Below are positions 32,197 to 41,044 of a stretch of 41,182 bases of DNA, piece after piece. Numbering within the stretch: the first letter of the stretch is position 1; every line of letters begins with the position of its first letter. Under the pieces are notes generated by a model that saw only the letters and a list, made by a program, of their open reading frames with translations, made no database searches and was not told the origin of the DNA. Source of the stretch: Candidatus Rokuibacteriota bacterium. Its GTDB lineage: Bacteria; Methylomirabilota; Methylomirabilia; Rokubacteriales; CSP1-6. The translations under genes were made by a program, and so were the position numbers. Where the stretch lies: NCBI GenBank assembly GCA_003220615.1, contig QHTB01000192.1, positions 1-41,182 of the forward strand. Direction: 5' to 3'.

Positions 32197-33140
32197 CAGG
32201 CCCTCCACCCCGCCGGCCGGCTGGTCGGCTTGCGCAGGACCATCCAGAAGCCAAGCCACGACAGGTCCCGATCGCTGACCCCACGGAAGCACGACGCCAG
32301 ACGAGGCCGGACCTCGTCCACCAGGCGCCGGTCGGCCAGGGCCGTCGGCTCGAGGCTGACCGTTTCCAAATCGTGCTCGACGAGCAGCCGGCGGTAGTGG
32401 TCGATCCGCCAGCGATTGACCGTGTTCTTGTGCGAGCACATCGCCCACCACAGCACGCGCGGATACGTGAGGAAGCTCAGCGGGTGATCGTCGTCGCACC
32501 GCTGCCCGGCAAGGTCGACCTTGTGGATCGCGATCCCGTCGGCCCGCATCGCGGCCCGCATGTCGGCGAAGGTTGCCGAGAGGTCGTTGGCGTACTCGAG
32601 CGCCGCGCGCGAGATGATCAGGTCGGCCTCATCGCGCAGCCCCGAGAGGCCGTAGTCCTGGCACACGTACCGGAAGCTCGGCTCGGCGAGGCCCGAGGCA
32701 GGATCGAGCGGCGTCCTGAAGCAGACCTCCCCCCGAAGGCGCGCGGCGCCCTCGAGGTCGTCGAGGAGGAGTCCCAGCACCTCGGCGCTGGCCGGCGACG
32801 GCCGATAGAGCTCGAAGCGATCGACGCAGACGGCGGCGTCGGCGCCGTGCGCCAGCATCAGGAACGCCACCGCCGGCACGTCGCCCGGACCGTACTCGAG
32901 CACGGTCTTGCCCTTCAGGTAGCGGCCGATGTCGCTCGCCGGAATCCCGAGGATCTCGAAGTAGTCGTAGAAGCACGACCAGAAATAGTCGGCGATCTGC
33001 CGCGCCGACGACTCGTCGGCGCCCCGGCCCGTGTGGCCCGTCATGCGGACGTAGCGGTCGGGAAAGAACCGGGCGATCTGGTTCGCCGCGATGCCGCGGA
33101 GCACCCACCGGAGATCGGCGAGAGGACGCTGGCCGTACAT
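32196..33140 (-). CDS. Class I SAM-dependent methyltransferase-like protein
   Basis: This 314-residue protein has the SAM-binding motif VLEYGPGD (residues 80-87), a following acidic strand end (CVDRFELY) and ADLIISRAALEYAND, the position of motif IV, all consistent with a Rossmann-type methyltransferase. The N-terminal 75 residues are basic and aromatic and may contact a lipid-linked sugar. It lies in the middle of the polysaccharide operon, so methylation of a sugar residue is a reasonable inference. It is joined by TGATG overlaps to the genes on both sides and has GGGAGGGG upstream. Confidence 0.8.
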   Translation of the reverse strand: MYGQRPLADLRWVLRGIAANQIARFFPDRYVRMTGHTGRGADESSARQIADYFWSCFYDYFEILGIPASDIGRYLKGKTVLEYGPGDVPAVAFLMLAHGADAAVCVDRFELYRPSPASAEVLGLLLDDLEGAARLRGEVCFRTPLDPASGLAEPSFRYVCQDYGLSGLRDEADLIISRAALEYANDLSATFADMRAAMRADGIAIHKVDLAGQRCDDDHPLSFLTYPRVLWWAMCSHKNTVNRWRIDHYRRLLVEHDLETVSLEPTALADRRLVDEVRPRLASCFRGVSDRDLSWLGFWMVLRKPTSRPAGWRA

Positions 33141-34300
33141 CAGCACGCCCCCTCCCCGCCCCGGCCGGGCAGGCGGAGTCGGTACTCGCGATACGCGCCG
33201 GGATCGCCGTCGCGCCCGTCGCACGCCGCCAGCGCGATGTTGACCATCTCGCGCGCGGTCACGAAGTGAACGCGATCGCCGCCGTCGCGGGCAGCATCGA
33301 GCAGCGTCCTCAAGAAGTGCCGGATCGGCGCGCCCAGCATGACGGGCTCGTCGCGCGGATCCATGCCGTGGCAGGAGAGCTTGATGAAGGCCCACTCCGG
33401 CCGTCCGGCCACGCTGATTCCCGCCTGCTGCCACAGCCCGAGGCGGGCGGGAGTCGGCGCATCGTGGGTCACCAGGACGCCCTGCTCGATGCCGGGGCGC
33501 AGCCGGCCGCCGACGCGCCGGAGCGCGTTCACCACCAACGGGCCCTGCACGATCAAGGGAAACGTCCGGGCCGAGCGTCCGACCGCGAGACGACGGCCTC
33601 GCCGGTGCGGCGCCCGCTGATCGAGCGGCAAGCCGCACTCGTAGAGGCTGTTGATCTTGCCCACCTGCGGCAGGCCGAGCGGCGCCGGCAGGGTGAGATC
33701 CGCGTAGCAGCCCGTCTCGGCGAGGATCGCCATCTCGTCGTCGACGCCGCAGTAGCGGCCTCCGGCGGAATTGGCGAGGGCCCAGTTGCCGTGAACGAAC
33801 GCGTAGCGCGGGCTGCCCTGGCCGTTCCAGCGGGGAAGACACCCACGGGAAGCCAGCTCGTCGCGGAACTCGACGAGCACGCGCCGCGTCGCCTCCGACG
33901 TATCCGGGGCGTCGACGCCATGGTGGAGATGGATCTCCACCTCGCCCCACCCGTCGTGACAGTGCTCGGCCAGGCGGTCGATCAGCGTCTTGTGAAACTG
34001 CTCCGCCGGATAGAAATACGTGTGGCGGAACGGGAAGCCGTCACCGTCCCGGTGGGCGTCGGCCATCTTCGGGTACTCGCGGCACCACCGCTCTAGCCGG
34101 CGCTCCTGCTCGTCCAGGTCGGCGTGGCGGCCGGACACGCCGGGCACGATCGACGGCTCGAAGTGATCGGCGAGCGCAACGATCAGATGCTGCGGCCCCG
34201 CCTTCCGGAACCCGCGCCGCACGAGCTGCTGGCCAGCGTACGCGGGAAGCCAGCGCAGGCACGCCAGTCCCTTCGCCACCTGGTCAGTGAAGGCGCTCAT
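33140..34300 (-). CDS. Polysaccharide deacetylase-like protein
   Basis: This 386-residue protein has features of the NodB-like glycoside hydrolase/deacetylase fold: LIVALADHFEP (residues 39-49) resembles the metal-binding Asp start, EIHLHHGVD (122-130) resembles the histidine motif, and a late KLSCHGMDP carries another histidine. The usual T-x-D-D is replaced by ADH, so the call is tentative and it may belong to a divergent branch. There is no signal peptide, so it may act in the cytoplasm or be exported otherwise. The ATG at 34300 is eight bases after the upstream stop, with AGTAGGTG as ribosome binding site. Confidence 0.6.
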   Translation of the reverse strand: MSAFTDQVAKGLACLRWLPAYAGQQLVRRGFRKAGPQHLIVALADHFEPSIVPGVSGRHADLDEQERRLERWCREYPKMADAHRDGDGFPFRHTYFYPAEQFHKTLIDRLAEHCHDGWGEVEIHLHHGVDAPDTSEATRRVLVEFRDELASRGCLPRWNGQGSPRYAFVHGNWALANSAGGRYCGVDDEMAILAETGCYADLTLPAPLGLPQVGKINSLYECGLPLDQRAPHRRGRRLAVGRSARTFPLIVQGPLVVNALRRVGGRLRPGIEQGVLVTHDAPTPARLGLWQQAGISVAGRPEWAFIKLSCHGMDPRDEPVMLGAPIRHFLRTLLDAARDGGDRVHFVTAREMVNIALAACDGRDGDPGAYREYRLRLPGRGGEGAC

Positions 34301-34308
34301 GCCGACAC

Positions 34309-36348
34309 CTACTTCCGTTCCGCCGAGCGCGCCGGCGCACTCGTGTGCAGCCAGCGCGCGGCCCGGTCGCCGAAGAGCTGGGCGCGGCCCAGGATCTTCG
34401 TCTCCGTCGACGGATAGTCGTCGGTCAGGTACCCGATGCGCCCTTCGAGATTCTGGGCGTAATTGACGAAGTCGTGGAACACCTGGCGCGCCACCGGCGC
34501 CCACTTCTCGGGATCGCGCTGGGCCAGCCACGCGAACAGGTCGACGAAGAGCGCGTTGGTGTTCACGCTCGGCTTGTCGGTCGCCTGGCCGCACGCATCC
34601 TCGGCCGGGCACCAGCCGTCGGTCGAGAACGCGCCGTAGGGCTTGGATCCTGCCGGCGGGTCGTAGGGCCCGTTGGGCAGCGGCGTGATCGCCCACGTAC
34701 CCATCCGCGCGAGCATGGCCTCCCACGCGGGGGTCCATTCGTTGCGCTGGATGGCCACGTCGGCGAGCTCGAGCAGGGCCAGCGTCGCGTACCCGTGCAT
34801 GCTGACCCAGACGAGGTTTTTCAGGCCGTAGGGTGTGGTGTTCTTGATGTAGCCCTTGGCGCCCGACGCCGTCTCGTAGCGCGCGAGCTCGCTCATCAGC
34901 TCTTTCGCCTTGGTCCAGTAGCGCAGGTCGCCGGTCTCCTCGAAGCCGCGGACGAGGGCGAGCATCGGCCACGTGACCCAGCGCACCTCGGAATAGGCGT
35001 TGTTCCAGACGGCCGGCGACTTTCCGCCCCACGCGTTCCACAGGCCTTCCACGCGGCGGACGGCCGCCTCACGAACCCAGGGATCGCCGCTGACCGCCGC
35101 GGCCAGGAAGAGGCCTTCGACCCAGACGTGGGAGCGCTTGGGTGGGAACCAGTTGTTGGGCGCGCCGTGATCACCCTTTTCGTAGCGGGCCAGCCCGGCG
35201 TCGCCGGCGCTCCAGTAGTCGGTCCACACGTAGTCGACGGAGATCGCGTGCCGCATGGCCGCCATGCCCCAGCGCAGGGCATCCCGATTGTCCGTCTTCA
35301 CGTAGTGCTTGAAGGCCGCGCGCACCCAGTCGTAGTGACCTGAGGCCATCCCGCCGGCCCACTGGATGTCGCCGTAGTTGCGCCAGGTGTAGGCGCCCGG
35401 CTCGGCCACGGCGTAGTAGCGCCCGCGCCGAAAGAGCGAGAAGAGCGTTGTCTTCGCGGAGTCGTCTTCGCCGGGCCATCCTTCGCGCGCGGCGCTTCTC
35501 GTAGCATATGACTTCTCCCACGAGGTGCCCTGCCAGCGGTCGTAGCGCCTGAGCAGCGCCTCGGCGGTCGCGTCGGGCCCCTTCAGGCCTTCGGGCGCGA
35601 TCTTGAAGTGCTCGGCCAGCGCCTGCCGCTGCGCGGCGGTGAGGCTCGGCAACGCCTCGGCCTCGTCGAGGATCGTCTGGTCATCGAGCGCGCCGTCGAG
35701 CACGGCGAAGCGGTCCCAGGCGTCTTCTCCAGCCCTGAGCAGCGCTTGCCCGTCGACCAGGGTCAGGACGATCTCGGTCGCGGTGACGGTGATCCGGCGG
35801 GGCTGGCGCTCCCAGAACTCGGGGACCACGTACGCGCGGCCGTCGATGCGCACGATGCCGCTGCTGCGGCCGCCCCACTGCGAGGCCTTGGTGCTGGGCC
35901 CGACGCGGCGCACTTCTTGATCGCCGCTCTTGATCGCGTAGGCGAAGCCGTACTGGGTTCCGGCGAGCTTGCTCGGCTCCCACCACTGGCGAACGTCGGC
36001 CGGCACATCGACGGTGACGCCGTCGATCGCAGCCTGCGTCGCCGTCCCCGTCCGGGGAATGCGAATGCGCAGCGCGACGGTCGTGTAATCGGTGCCGCCG
36101 CCATTCTGGAGCGGGCGCTCGCGCCCACTCCGGTTGCGCAGCCGCACGTCGTAGCGCCGGCCGTGGGCGGTCGGCGTCTCGCGCAGCTCGACGAGCACGT
36201 CGGTGTCACCCATGCGTCCGTTGCTCGCCGAGTACGTCTGGCCCGTGCTCACCTGCCACTCGACGGCCGTCTTCTCGGCGGCCGCCACTGACGGCGCCGA
36301 CCAGGCCCAGAGGATCGTCGCAACGAGCATCGCCCCGAGCGTTCGCAT
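34309..36348 (-). CDS. Exported polysaccharide-acting protein of uncertain family (679 aa)
   Basis: This 679-residue protein has a Sec signal peptide (residues 1-24, ending SVAAAE). Residues about 30-230 are rich in beta strands and aromatic residues; residues about 290-640 look like an alpha/alpha-toroid of the type seen in polysaccharide lyases and hydrolases (helix pairs such as HYDWVRAAFKHYVKT and EETGDLRYWTKAKELMSELA). A conserved-looking WDRFAVLDGALDDQ segment links the halves. I do not recognise a defined family; a lyase or hydrolase that trims the exported polysaccharide is likely. AGGAGGG precedes the ATG, which shares one base with the upstream stop (TGATG). Confidence 0.65.
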   Translation of the reverse strand: MRTLGAMLVATILWAWSAPSVAAAEKTAVEWQVSTGQTYSASNGRMGDTDVLVELRETPTAHGRRYDVRLRNRSGRERPLQNGGGTDYTTVALRIRIPRTGTATQAAIDGVTVDVPADVRQWWEPSKLAGTQYGFAYAIKSGDQEVRRVGPSTKASQWGGRSSGIVRIDGRAYVVPEFWERQPRRITVTATEIVLTLVDGQALLRAGEDAWDRFAVLDGALDDQTILDEAEALPSLTAAQRQALAEHFKIAPEGLKGPDATAEALLRRYDRWQGTSWEKSYATRSAAREGWPGEDDSAKTTLFSLFRRGRYYAVAEPGAYTWRNYGDIQWAGGMASGHYDWVRAAFKHYVKTDNRDALRWGMAAMRHAISVDYVWTDYWSAGDAGLARYEKGDHGAPNNWFPPKRSHVWVEGLFLAAAVSGDPWVREAAVRRVEGLWNAWGGKSPAVWNNAYSEVRWVTWPMLALVRGFEETGDLRYWTKAKELMSELARYETASGAKGYIKNTTPYGLKNLVWVSMHGYATLALLELADVAIQRNEWTPAWEAMLARMGTWAITPLPNGPYDPPAGSKPYGAFSTDGWCPAEDACGQATDKPSVNTNALFVDLFAWLAQRDPEKWAPVARQVFHDFVNYAQNLEGRIGYLTDDYPSTETKILGRAQLFGDRAARWLHTSAPARSAERK

Positions 36349-37403
36349 CAACCCTCCTGAGCTCCCGGCTCTACCGGGGACGACGTGGGAACACGAGTCA
36401 GGCGACGCAGGGCGTGCGCCGCGTCGAGGAGTCGGAAGTACATCGGATGCAGCCGGTCCCAGAGCGGCGTGACGACGCGCTCTTGCAGGCGGTAGGCGAA
36501 CGGCGACAGGATCGCCTCGACGTTGTAGAACGCCTCGAGCCGTCCGCCCCAGCGCTTCTTGAAGGCGTAGACGCCGTGGCGCGAATCGTTCACGTCCTCG
36601 GTCGGCGTACAACCGCCGAGGTCGAAGTAACGGACCCCGAGCCGCTTTGCGTCGCGGATGGCGCGCCAGAACACCGCGGTCGGCGCCTGCTTGGTGGTCA
36701 GCTCGCGGTTCCGCGTCGACCCGCCGAGGTAGTAGAGCATCGTGTCGGCGTGCGTCAGGAACACACACGCGGCGAGCGGGGCCGTGTCGTGCCAGGCGAC
36801 GTAGAAGCGCGCCGCTCCGGTGGACGCCATCCGTTCGTGCAGCGTCTCGAAGAACGCCGGCGGGAAATCGGTGTAGGCGGTGCGCGCCCGCACGCGGTCG
36901 GAGGTCTCGTGGGAGAGCTGGCAGAACGCCGCGAGGTCAGCGGCGCTCTCGACCGGACGCACCACCACGCCTTCGCGCTCGGCCTTGCGGATCTTCCGCT
37001 CGGCGCCGTCCATGCCACGCAGCAGATCGGCCTCCGACGGTGCGAGGTCGAGCACGAACGTATGCCGGGGCGTGACCGACAGCCGTGGCGTCCCGTCGGG
37101 CGGCACGCCGTCGGCGACAACACCCCACATCGTGTCGCCGACCTTGACATACGGCACGCCACGCGCGGTCAGCGCATCCAGAGCACCGCGTAAAAACGCC
37201 CATGGCGCGCCCGTTGCAAAGAGATTCGCACGTGCGGTGAGGCGCCAGCCGCGGACGAGAGCGAGCGCGGCGTTCTCGGCGCTCCACACGTAGAGTGGCC
37301 GGTAGCCCATCAGCCGCATGGCTTCGGCGAAGCCCTCGCTCTGAGACGCGGCGGCGATGCGCTCGGCCCAGTCGGCGGGCGGCGTCGACGTGACCCGGAT
37401 CAC
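36348..37403 (-). CDS. FemAB-like acyl/aminoacyl transferase 1
   Basis: This 351-residue protein has the double GNAT fold of FemAB relatives. Signature stretches are GMDGAERKIRKAEREGV (near residue 130), LSHETSDRVR, YYLGGSTRNRE and FDLGGCTPTEDVNDSRHGVYAFKKRWGG, split here as conserved motifs near residues 226 and 262. FemAB-related proteins are common in PEP-CTERM/exosortase polysaccharide loci. They probably attach an amino acid or acyl group to a sugar or lipid-linked precursor. The start is a GTG that overlaps the second FemAB gene (GTGA). The two proteins have clearly diverged. Confidence 0.85.
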   Translation of the reverse strand: MIRVTSTPPADWAERIAAASQSEGFAEAMRLMGYRPLYVWSAENAALALVRGWRLTARANLFATGAPWAFLRGALDALTARGVPYVKVGDTMWGVVADGVPPDGTPRLSVTPRHTFVLDLAPSEADLLRGMDGAERKIRKAEREGVVVRPVESAADLAAFCQLSHETSDRVRARTAYTDFPPAFFETLHERMASTGAARFYVAWHDTAPLAACVFLTHADTMLYYLGGSTRNRELTTKQAPTAVFWRAIRDAKRLGVRYFDLGGCTPTEDVNDSRHGVYAFKKRWGGRLEAFYNVEAILSPFAYRLQERVVTPLWDRLHPMYFRLLDAAHALRRLTRVPTSSPVEPGAQEG

Positions 37404-38479
37404 GAGCGTTGCCTCGCCAGGCGGCGGAAGATCCTCGTCTCGAGCCCGGGGAGCGCTGACAGCAGCACGCGCTTGACGTCAGCCGACTTCACGCCGTGCA
37501 GGTAGATCGGATACGCGCGCTCCCACAGCGGCGAGAGCACGCGGTCCTGGAACGCGAGCTTCAGCCGCGACAGGACGATCTCGCCGCTGGTCATCTCGCT
37601 GAGCGTGCCGCCCCACATGCGCTTGAAGGCGTAGACCGAGTAATGTGGATGCGCCGGATCCTCCGTCGGCGTGACCGATCCCATCGAGAAGCGCGTCAGC
37701 CCGCGTATCTTTCCGAGCCGCATGGCGTGCCAGAACATCGCCGTCGGGCCTTGCTTGACCGTCAGCGCGCGGTCTCGCGTCGACGCGCCGTGGCAGTACG
37801 TGATCCACTCGCGGCCGAGCAGGAACATCCCCGCGGCGAGCGGGATCCCCTCGCTGCGCGCGAGCAGCAGGACCGCGTGGCCGGCCGGCACCATGCGGCG
37901 AAACACTTCGGCGAAGAATGCGTCGGGATAGATGGCGGCCTGGCCCTGAGCCTCCATCCGGCCGTTGGTCGCTTGCGACAGCCGGCAGTAATCGCGCAGG
38001 TCGGCGTCGCTCGCGACCTCGCTGACGACAACGCCGTCCTTGCTCGCTCGCCGGATCTTGCGGCGAATCTCGTCCTTCATCCCGCGAAACAGCGCGTCCT
38101 CGTCGCGGGTGAGGTCCTGCTCGATGATGTGGCGCACGACCGGACGCATCCCCGGGCATTCGTCGAGGACGGCCGGGGCCGGCGGCCAGTAGTGATCACC
38201 CCAGCGGACGAGCGCCGGCGATGAGCGCCGGATGACCTTCACCAGCTCGGTCGCGAACGCGACGTCGGTGCTCTCCACGTTGACCTTGGCGCGACGAGTC
38301 CACGGTCCGATCACGGGAGCGGACAGGCCGCGCATCAGCACGAGGGCCCGACTGGCGCCGTCCTCCGCATAGAGCGGACGGAAGCCCAGCGCCCGCGACG
38401 CCTCGGCGAAGGTGGTCGCGAGCGTCGGAAACGCCATTCGCGCATCCCATCCGGCCGGCGCCTGCTCGAGCAGTCTCAC
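37400..38479 (-). CDS. FemAB-like acyl/aminoacyl transferase 2
   Basis: This protein of about 359 residues is a paralogue of the one encoded next. It keeps GMKDEIRRKIRRASKDGV, LSQATNGR, CHGASTRDRAL and MGSVTPTEDPAHPHYSVYAFKRMWGG in the same order. The start is taken as the GTG at 38479, whose GTGA overlaps the upstream stop, though an in-frame GTG at 38485 is possible. A tandem FemAB pair may add two different groups in sequence or form a heterodimer, as FemA/FemB do in staphylococci (family knowledge, inference here). Confidence 0.85.
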   Translation of the reverse strand: MRLLEQAPAGWDARMAFPTLATTFAEASRALGFRPLYAEDGASRALVLMRGLSAPVIGPWTRRAKVNVESTDVAFATELVKVIRRSSPALVRWGDHYWPPAPAVLDECPGMRPVVRHIIEQDLTRDEDALFRGMKDEIRRKIRRASKDGVVVSEVASDADLRDYCRLSQATNGRMEAQGQAAIYPDAFFAEVFRRMVPAGHAVLLLARSEGIPLAAGMFLLGREWITYCHGASTRDRALTVKQGPTAMFWHAMRLGKIRGLTRFSMGSVTPTEDPAHPHYSVYAFKRMWGGTLSEMTSGEIVLSRLKLAFQDRVLSPLWERAYPIYLHGVKSADVKRVLLSALPGLETRIFRRLARQRS

Positions 38480-39861
38480 GAGCACGCCCCCTCGACCGCC
38501 GGTCTCCTATTGCTCAGCACGCGGTGAATGAAGTCATCGGCCACGCGCGACACCACGTAGCGGAACTTGCCCGACTGCGTGCGCGGGATCGCGGCGACCG
38601 TTTCCACCCTGACGCCGACGTCGGCACCGATTCGTGCCCGGACGGCTCGCTGGACGTTGTCATCGTCGTCGCGTGACCAACCAGGTGCCGCGACGACCAG
38701 GGCCACGATCGAGTCGACATCCTCCTGGACGATCTGGAACTCACGCACGCGCTCCATCTCTCGCAGCACGTAGATGAGGGCGAGCGCGTGGAGGATGCGT
38801 CCATCGGGCGCCACCAGGAAGTCGGTCCGCCGGCCCTCGATGCGCTTGAGCAACGGCAGCGAGCGGCCGCACCGACAACGTTCGTCGGTGAGCTCACCGA
38901 GATCGCCCGTGCGATATCGAATGAGTGGCATCGCCGGCCGATGACAGTTCGTCGCCACGATCTCGCCGAGTCCGTCCGGCGCGACGGCGATGGTTTCCAG
39001 CACCACACCCTCGGCGGGGATGTGCAGGCCGCCGTGGGGACATTCGTTGGCCATGTTGCCGGCGTCGCGCGCCCCGTACTCGACCGCGACCGGGCAGCGA
39101 AACACCGCCTCGATCGTCTTCCGCTGGAAGTCGAAGAGCGTTTCGGCCGTCGTGAACGCGGCGTGCAACCGCCAGTCGGGGCGCCAGCCTTCACGCTCCA
39201 GGAAACAAGCGAGCAGGTAGATGGCGCTGGCGTAGCCGTAGATCCGGAGTGGGCGATGCCGGGTGATGATCCGTGCGTACTCGGCGAGCGCCGGCGCGCC
39301 GAGGTCGAACGCGGAGATGAGCTTCGAGTTGATCAGCCAGTCGCGCAGGTTGCGCAGGCGGTCCTGCCGGGTCGCTTCGATCGGCGAGCCCCACAGCACG
39401 ATCTCCCGTGCGCCGGGCTCGAGCCCGAACCACCGATGGGCCCGATGGCGAAGCGCGATGGCGAAGCCCACACTCATGTCGACGAGCAACGTGACGGGCT
39501 CACCGGTGGAGCCTCCGGTGGAGACGCGCTGGACTCGGCGCAACCGGACGCCGGTCGCCATCAGGTCATCGAAGTTCTCGCGCAAGAGCTGCCGGGTCAG
39601 GACCGGCACCTTCCGGAAGTCCTCCAGCGACTGGATGCGGTGTGGCGGGACCTCGTGCTCGTCGAAGAGCCGCCGGTAGTAGCGCGTGTGACGGTAGGCG
39701 AACTCCAGGTGACGGCGCAGCTCGGCGAACTGGAGATCACGTAGCTTCGCCGGGTCCATCCACTGCGTTCGTTCGAGATGCTTCAGCCACGCAAACGTCG
39801 GCGTCCGCTTCAGCCGCTCGTGCAGCGGCAGGACGACGTGGCGGACGATCAGCGGATGCAT
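38476..39861 (-). CDS. CapK/PaaK-like adenylate-forming ligase
   Basis: This 461-residue protein belongs to the ANL (adenylate-forming) superfamily, closest to phenylacetate-CoA ligase and CapK of capsule loci. The P-loop STGGSTGEP is at 114-122, VEYGARDAGNMANEC matches the YGxTE-like core near residue 252, and RYRTGDLGEL lies near residue 318, followed by a zinc-knuckle-like CRCGR. A C-terminal domain ends with an SGKFR motif carrying the lysine of the adenylation step. It may activate an acid that FemAB proteins or another transferase attach to the polysaccharide. Its start follows the toroid gene by ten bases. Confidence 0.87.
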   Translation of the reverse strand: MHPLIVRHVVLPLHERLKRTPTFAWLKHLERTQWMDPAKLRDLQFAELRRHLEFAYRHTRYYRRLFDEHEVPPHRIQSLEDFRKVPVLTRQLLRENFDDLMATGVRLRRVQRVSTGGSTGEPVTLLVDMSVGFAIALRHRAHRWFGLEPGAREIVLWGSPIEATRQDRLRNLRDWLINSKLISAFDLGAPALAEYARIITRHRPLRIYGYASAIYLLACFLEREGWRPDWRLHAAFTTAETLFDFQRKTIEAVFRCPVAVEYGARDAGNMANECPHGGLHIPAEGVVLETIAVAPDGLGEIVATNCHRPAMPLIRYRTGDLGELTDERCRCGRSLPLLKRIEGRRTDFLVAPDGRILHALALIYVLREMERVREFQIVQEDVDSIVALVVAAPGWSRDDDDNVQRAVRARIGADVGVRVETVAAIPRTQSGKFRYVVSRVADDFIHRVLSNRRPAVEGACS

Positions 39862-39871
39862 GTCGTGGGCC

Positions 39872-41044
39872 TCACCAGCACCGGACGGTGACGCCGTGGC
39901 CGCCGTCGTCGGCGAGCTCCATCAGCAGCGCATCCATGAAGAACTTGGCCGCCCAGTTCGGATAGCTGCCGAAGAGATACCGGCCCCAGATGGGGTGCGA
40001 GCCTTTGACCGCGCCCCTGATCCGAGGATTGCTGGTTGCGCAGTCGTGGATCGATTTGAGGAACCGCGTGGCCTGGCGCGCGCCGTCCCCAAACCTCCGG
40101 TCGCCGGTGACGCGAGCGAGGCGGAACCATTGCGCCGCCATCTGGGCATTGCCGGTCACACAGGAATAGCCGGCGGTCGGGCGCCACTTCGCGTCGAATG
40201 TGCCGGACAGCCCGCCGTCCGCGTCCAGGTGTGTGAGCAGCACGCGGCACGTGAGCTCCGCCGCCGCCACATAGTTCTGACGGCCGAGTCGGAGCCCGGC
40301 CTCGAGCAATCCCTGGGTCGTGTACGCGATCGTGTGGACGAACGGCTCCTCGTCGGCCGAGAACGCGCAGTGGTCGAAGAATCCATTGGCCCTCTGCTGG
40401 CTGAGCGCCCAGTCGAGGTGGCGAATGGCCGTCTCTTCGAACCGCCGGTCGCCGGTGGTCTTGCCCAGCTCGGCCAGCGCCCAGGCCGTTCGCGTGTTGT
40501 AGACGTGGACGGCGTTGCGGTAATCGAATCGGCGCCAGGCGCCGTCGCCGTCCTGAACGTTGGCCAGCCAGGCTCCGGCCCGACGCGCCGACATCAAGAA
40601 CCTCAGATCACCGGTCGCGTCGTGGGCCGCCAGCAGGCCGAAGATGATCTGGCCGGTGTTGAAGACGACCGGCGGATGCGCGCGATCGACGAAGTGTCCG
40701 GGGAACCCGCCGTCGGCGTGCTGAACGGTCAGCTCCCACTCCGCCATCGCCAGCCCGGCCTTCTCGTAGTCGAGCCGACCGACCACGGCCGCGTACGTCA
40801 GCAGCGTCGGGATGATGTAGCCCGTCGCCTCCGGATAGGAGGCCAACCACCCGTCCTCGAACGTGTAGCCGCCGGACACGCCATGGTCTCGAGTGGCCGC
40901 CTGGGCTCTCAGAATCCACTGGGCGGTCTCGTCGAGGTGGCGTGACGTGGAAAGCACGGGATGACGCCGGCCGAGCACATCGGCGAGCAAGAGCCGAAGC
41001 GCTTCGGGCCGATACGCCTGCTTGCGAAGGAGATCAGCGACCAT
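39872..41044 (-). CDS. Probable alpha/alpha-barrel protein of the polysaccharide locus
   Basis: This 390-residue protein is built of repeated helix pairs with a recurrent W/F and GD pattern: HDATGDLRFLMSARRAGAWL, KTTGDRRFEETAIRHLDWAL, RVTGDRRFGDGARQATRFL. This looks like an alpha/alpha six-barrel related to glycosidases or prenyltransferase-type repeats. No signal peptide is seen, and no catalytic residue can be assigned. It is also found between a glycosyltransferase and a CapK-like ligase, so it likely acts on a sugar or lipid-linked intermediate. The ATG at 41044 overlaps the glycosyltransferase stop by 11 bases. GGAG precedes it. Confidence 0.65.
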   Translation of the reverse strand: MVADLLRKQAYRPEALRLLLADVLGRRHPVLSTSRHLDETAQWILRAQAATRDHGVSGGYTFEDGWLASYPEATGYIIPTLLTYAAVVGRLDYEKAGLAMAEWELTVQHADGGFPGHFVDRAHPPVVFNTGQIIFGLLAAHDATGDLRFLMSARRAGAWLANVQDGDGAWRRFDYRNAVHVYNTRTAWALAELGKTTGDRRFEETAIRHLDWALSQQRANGFFDHCAFSADEEPFVHTIAYTTQGLLEAGLRLGRQNYVAAAELTCRVLLTHLDADGGLSGTFDAKWRPTAGYSCVTGNAQMAAQWFRLARVTGDRRFGDGARQATRFLKSIHDCATSNPRIRGAVKGSHPIWGRYLFGSYPNWAAKFFMDALLMELADDGGHGVTVRCW

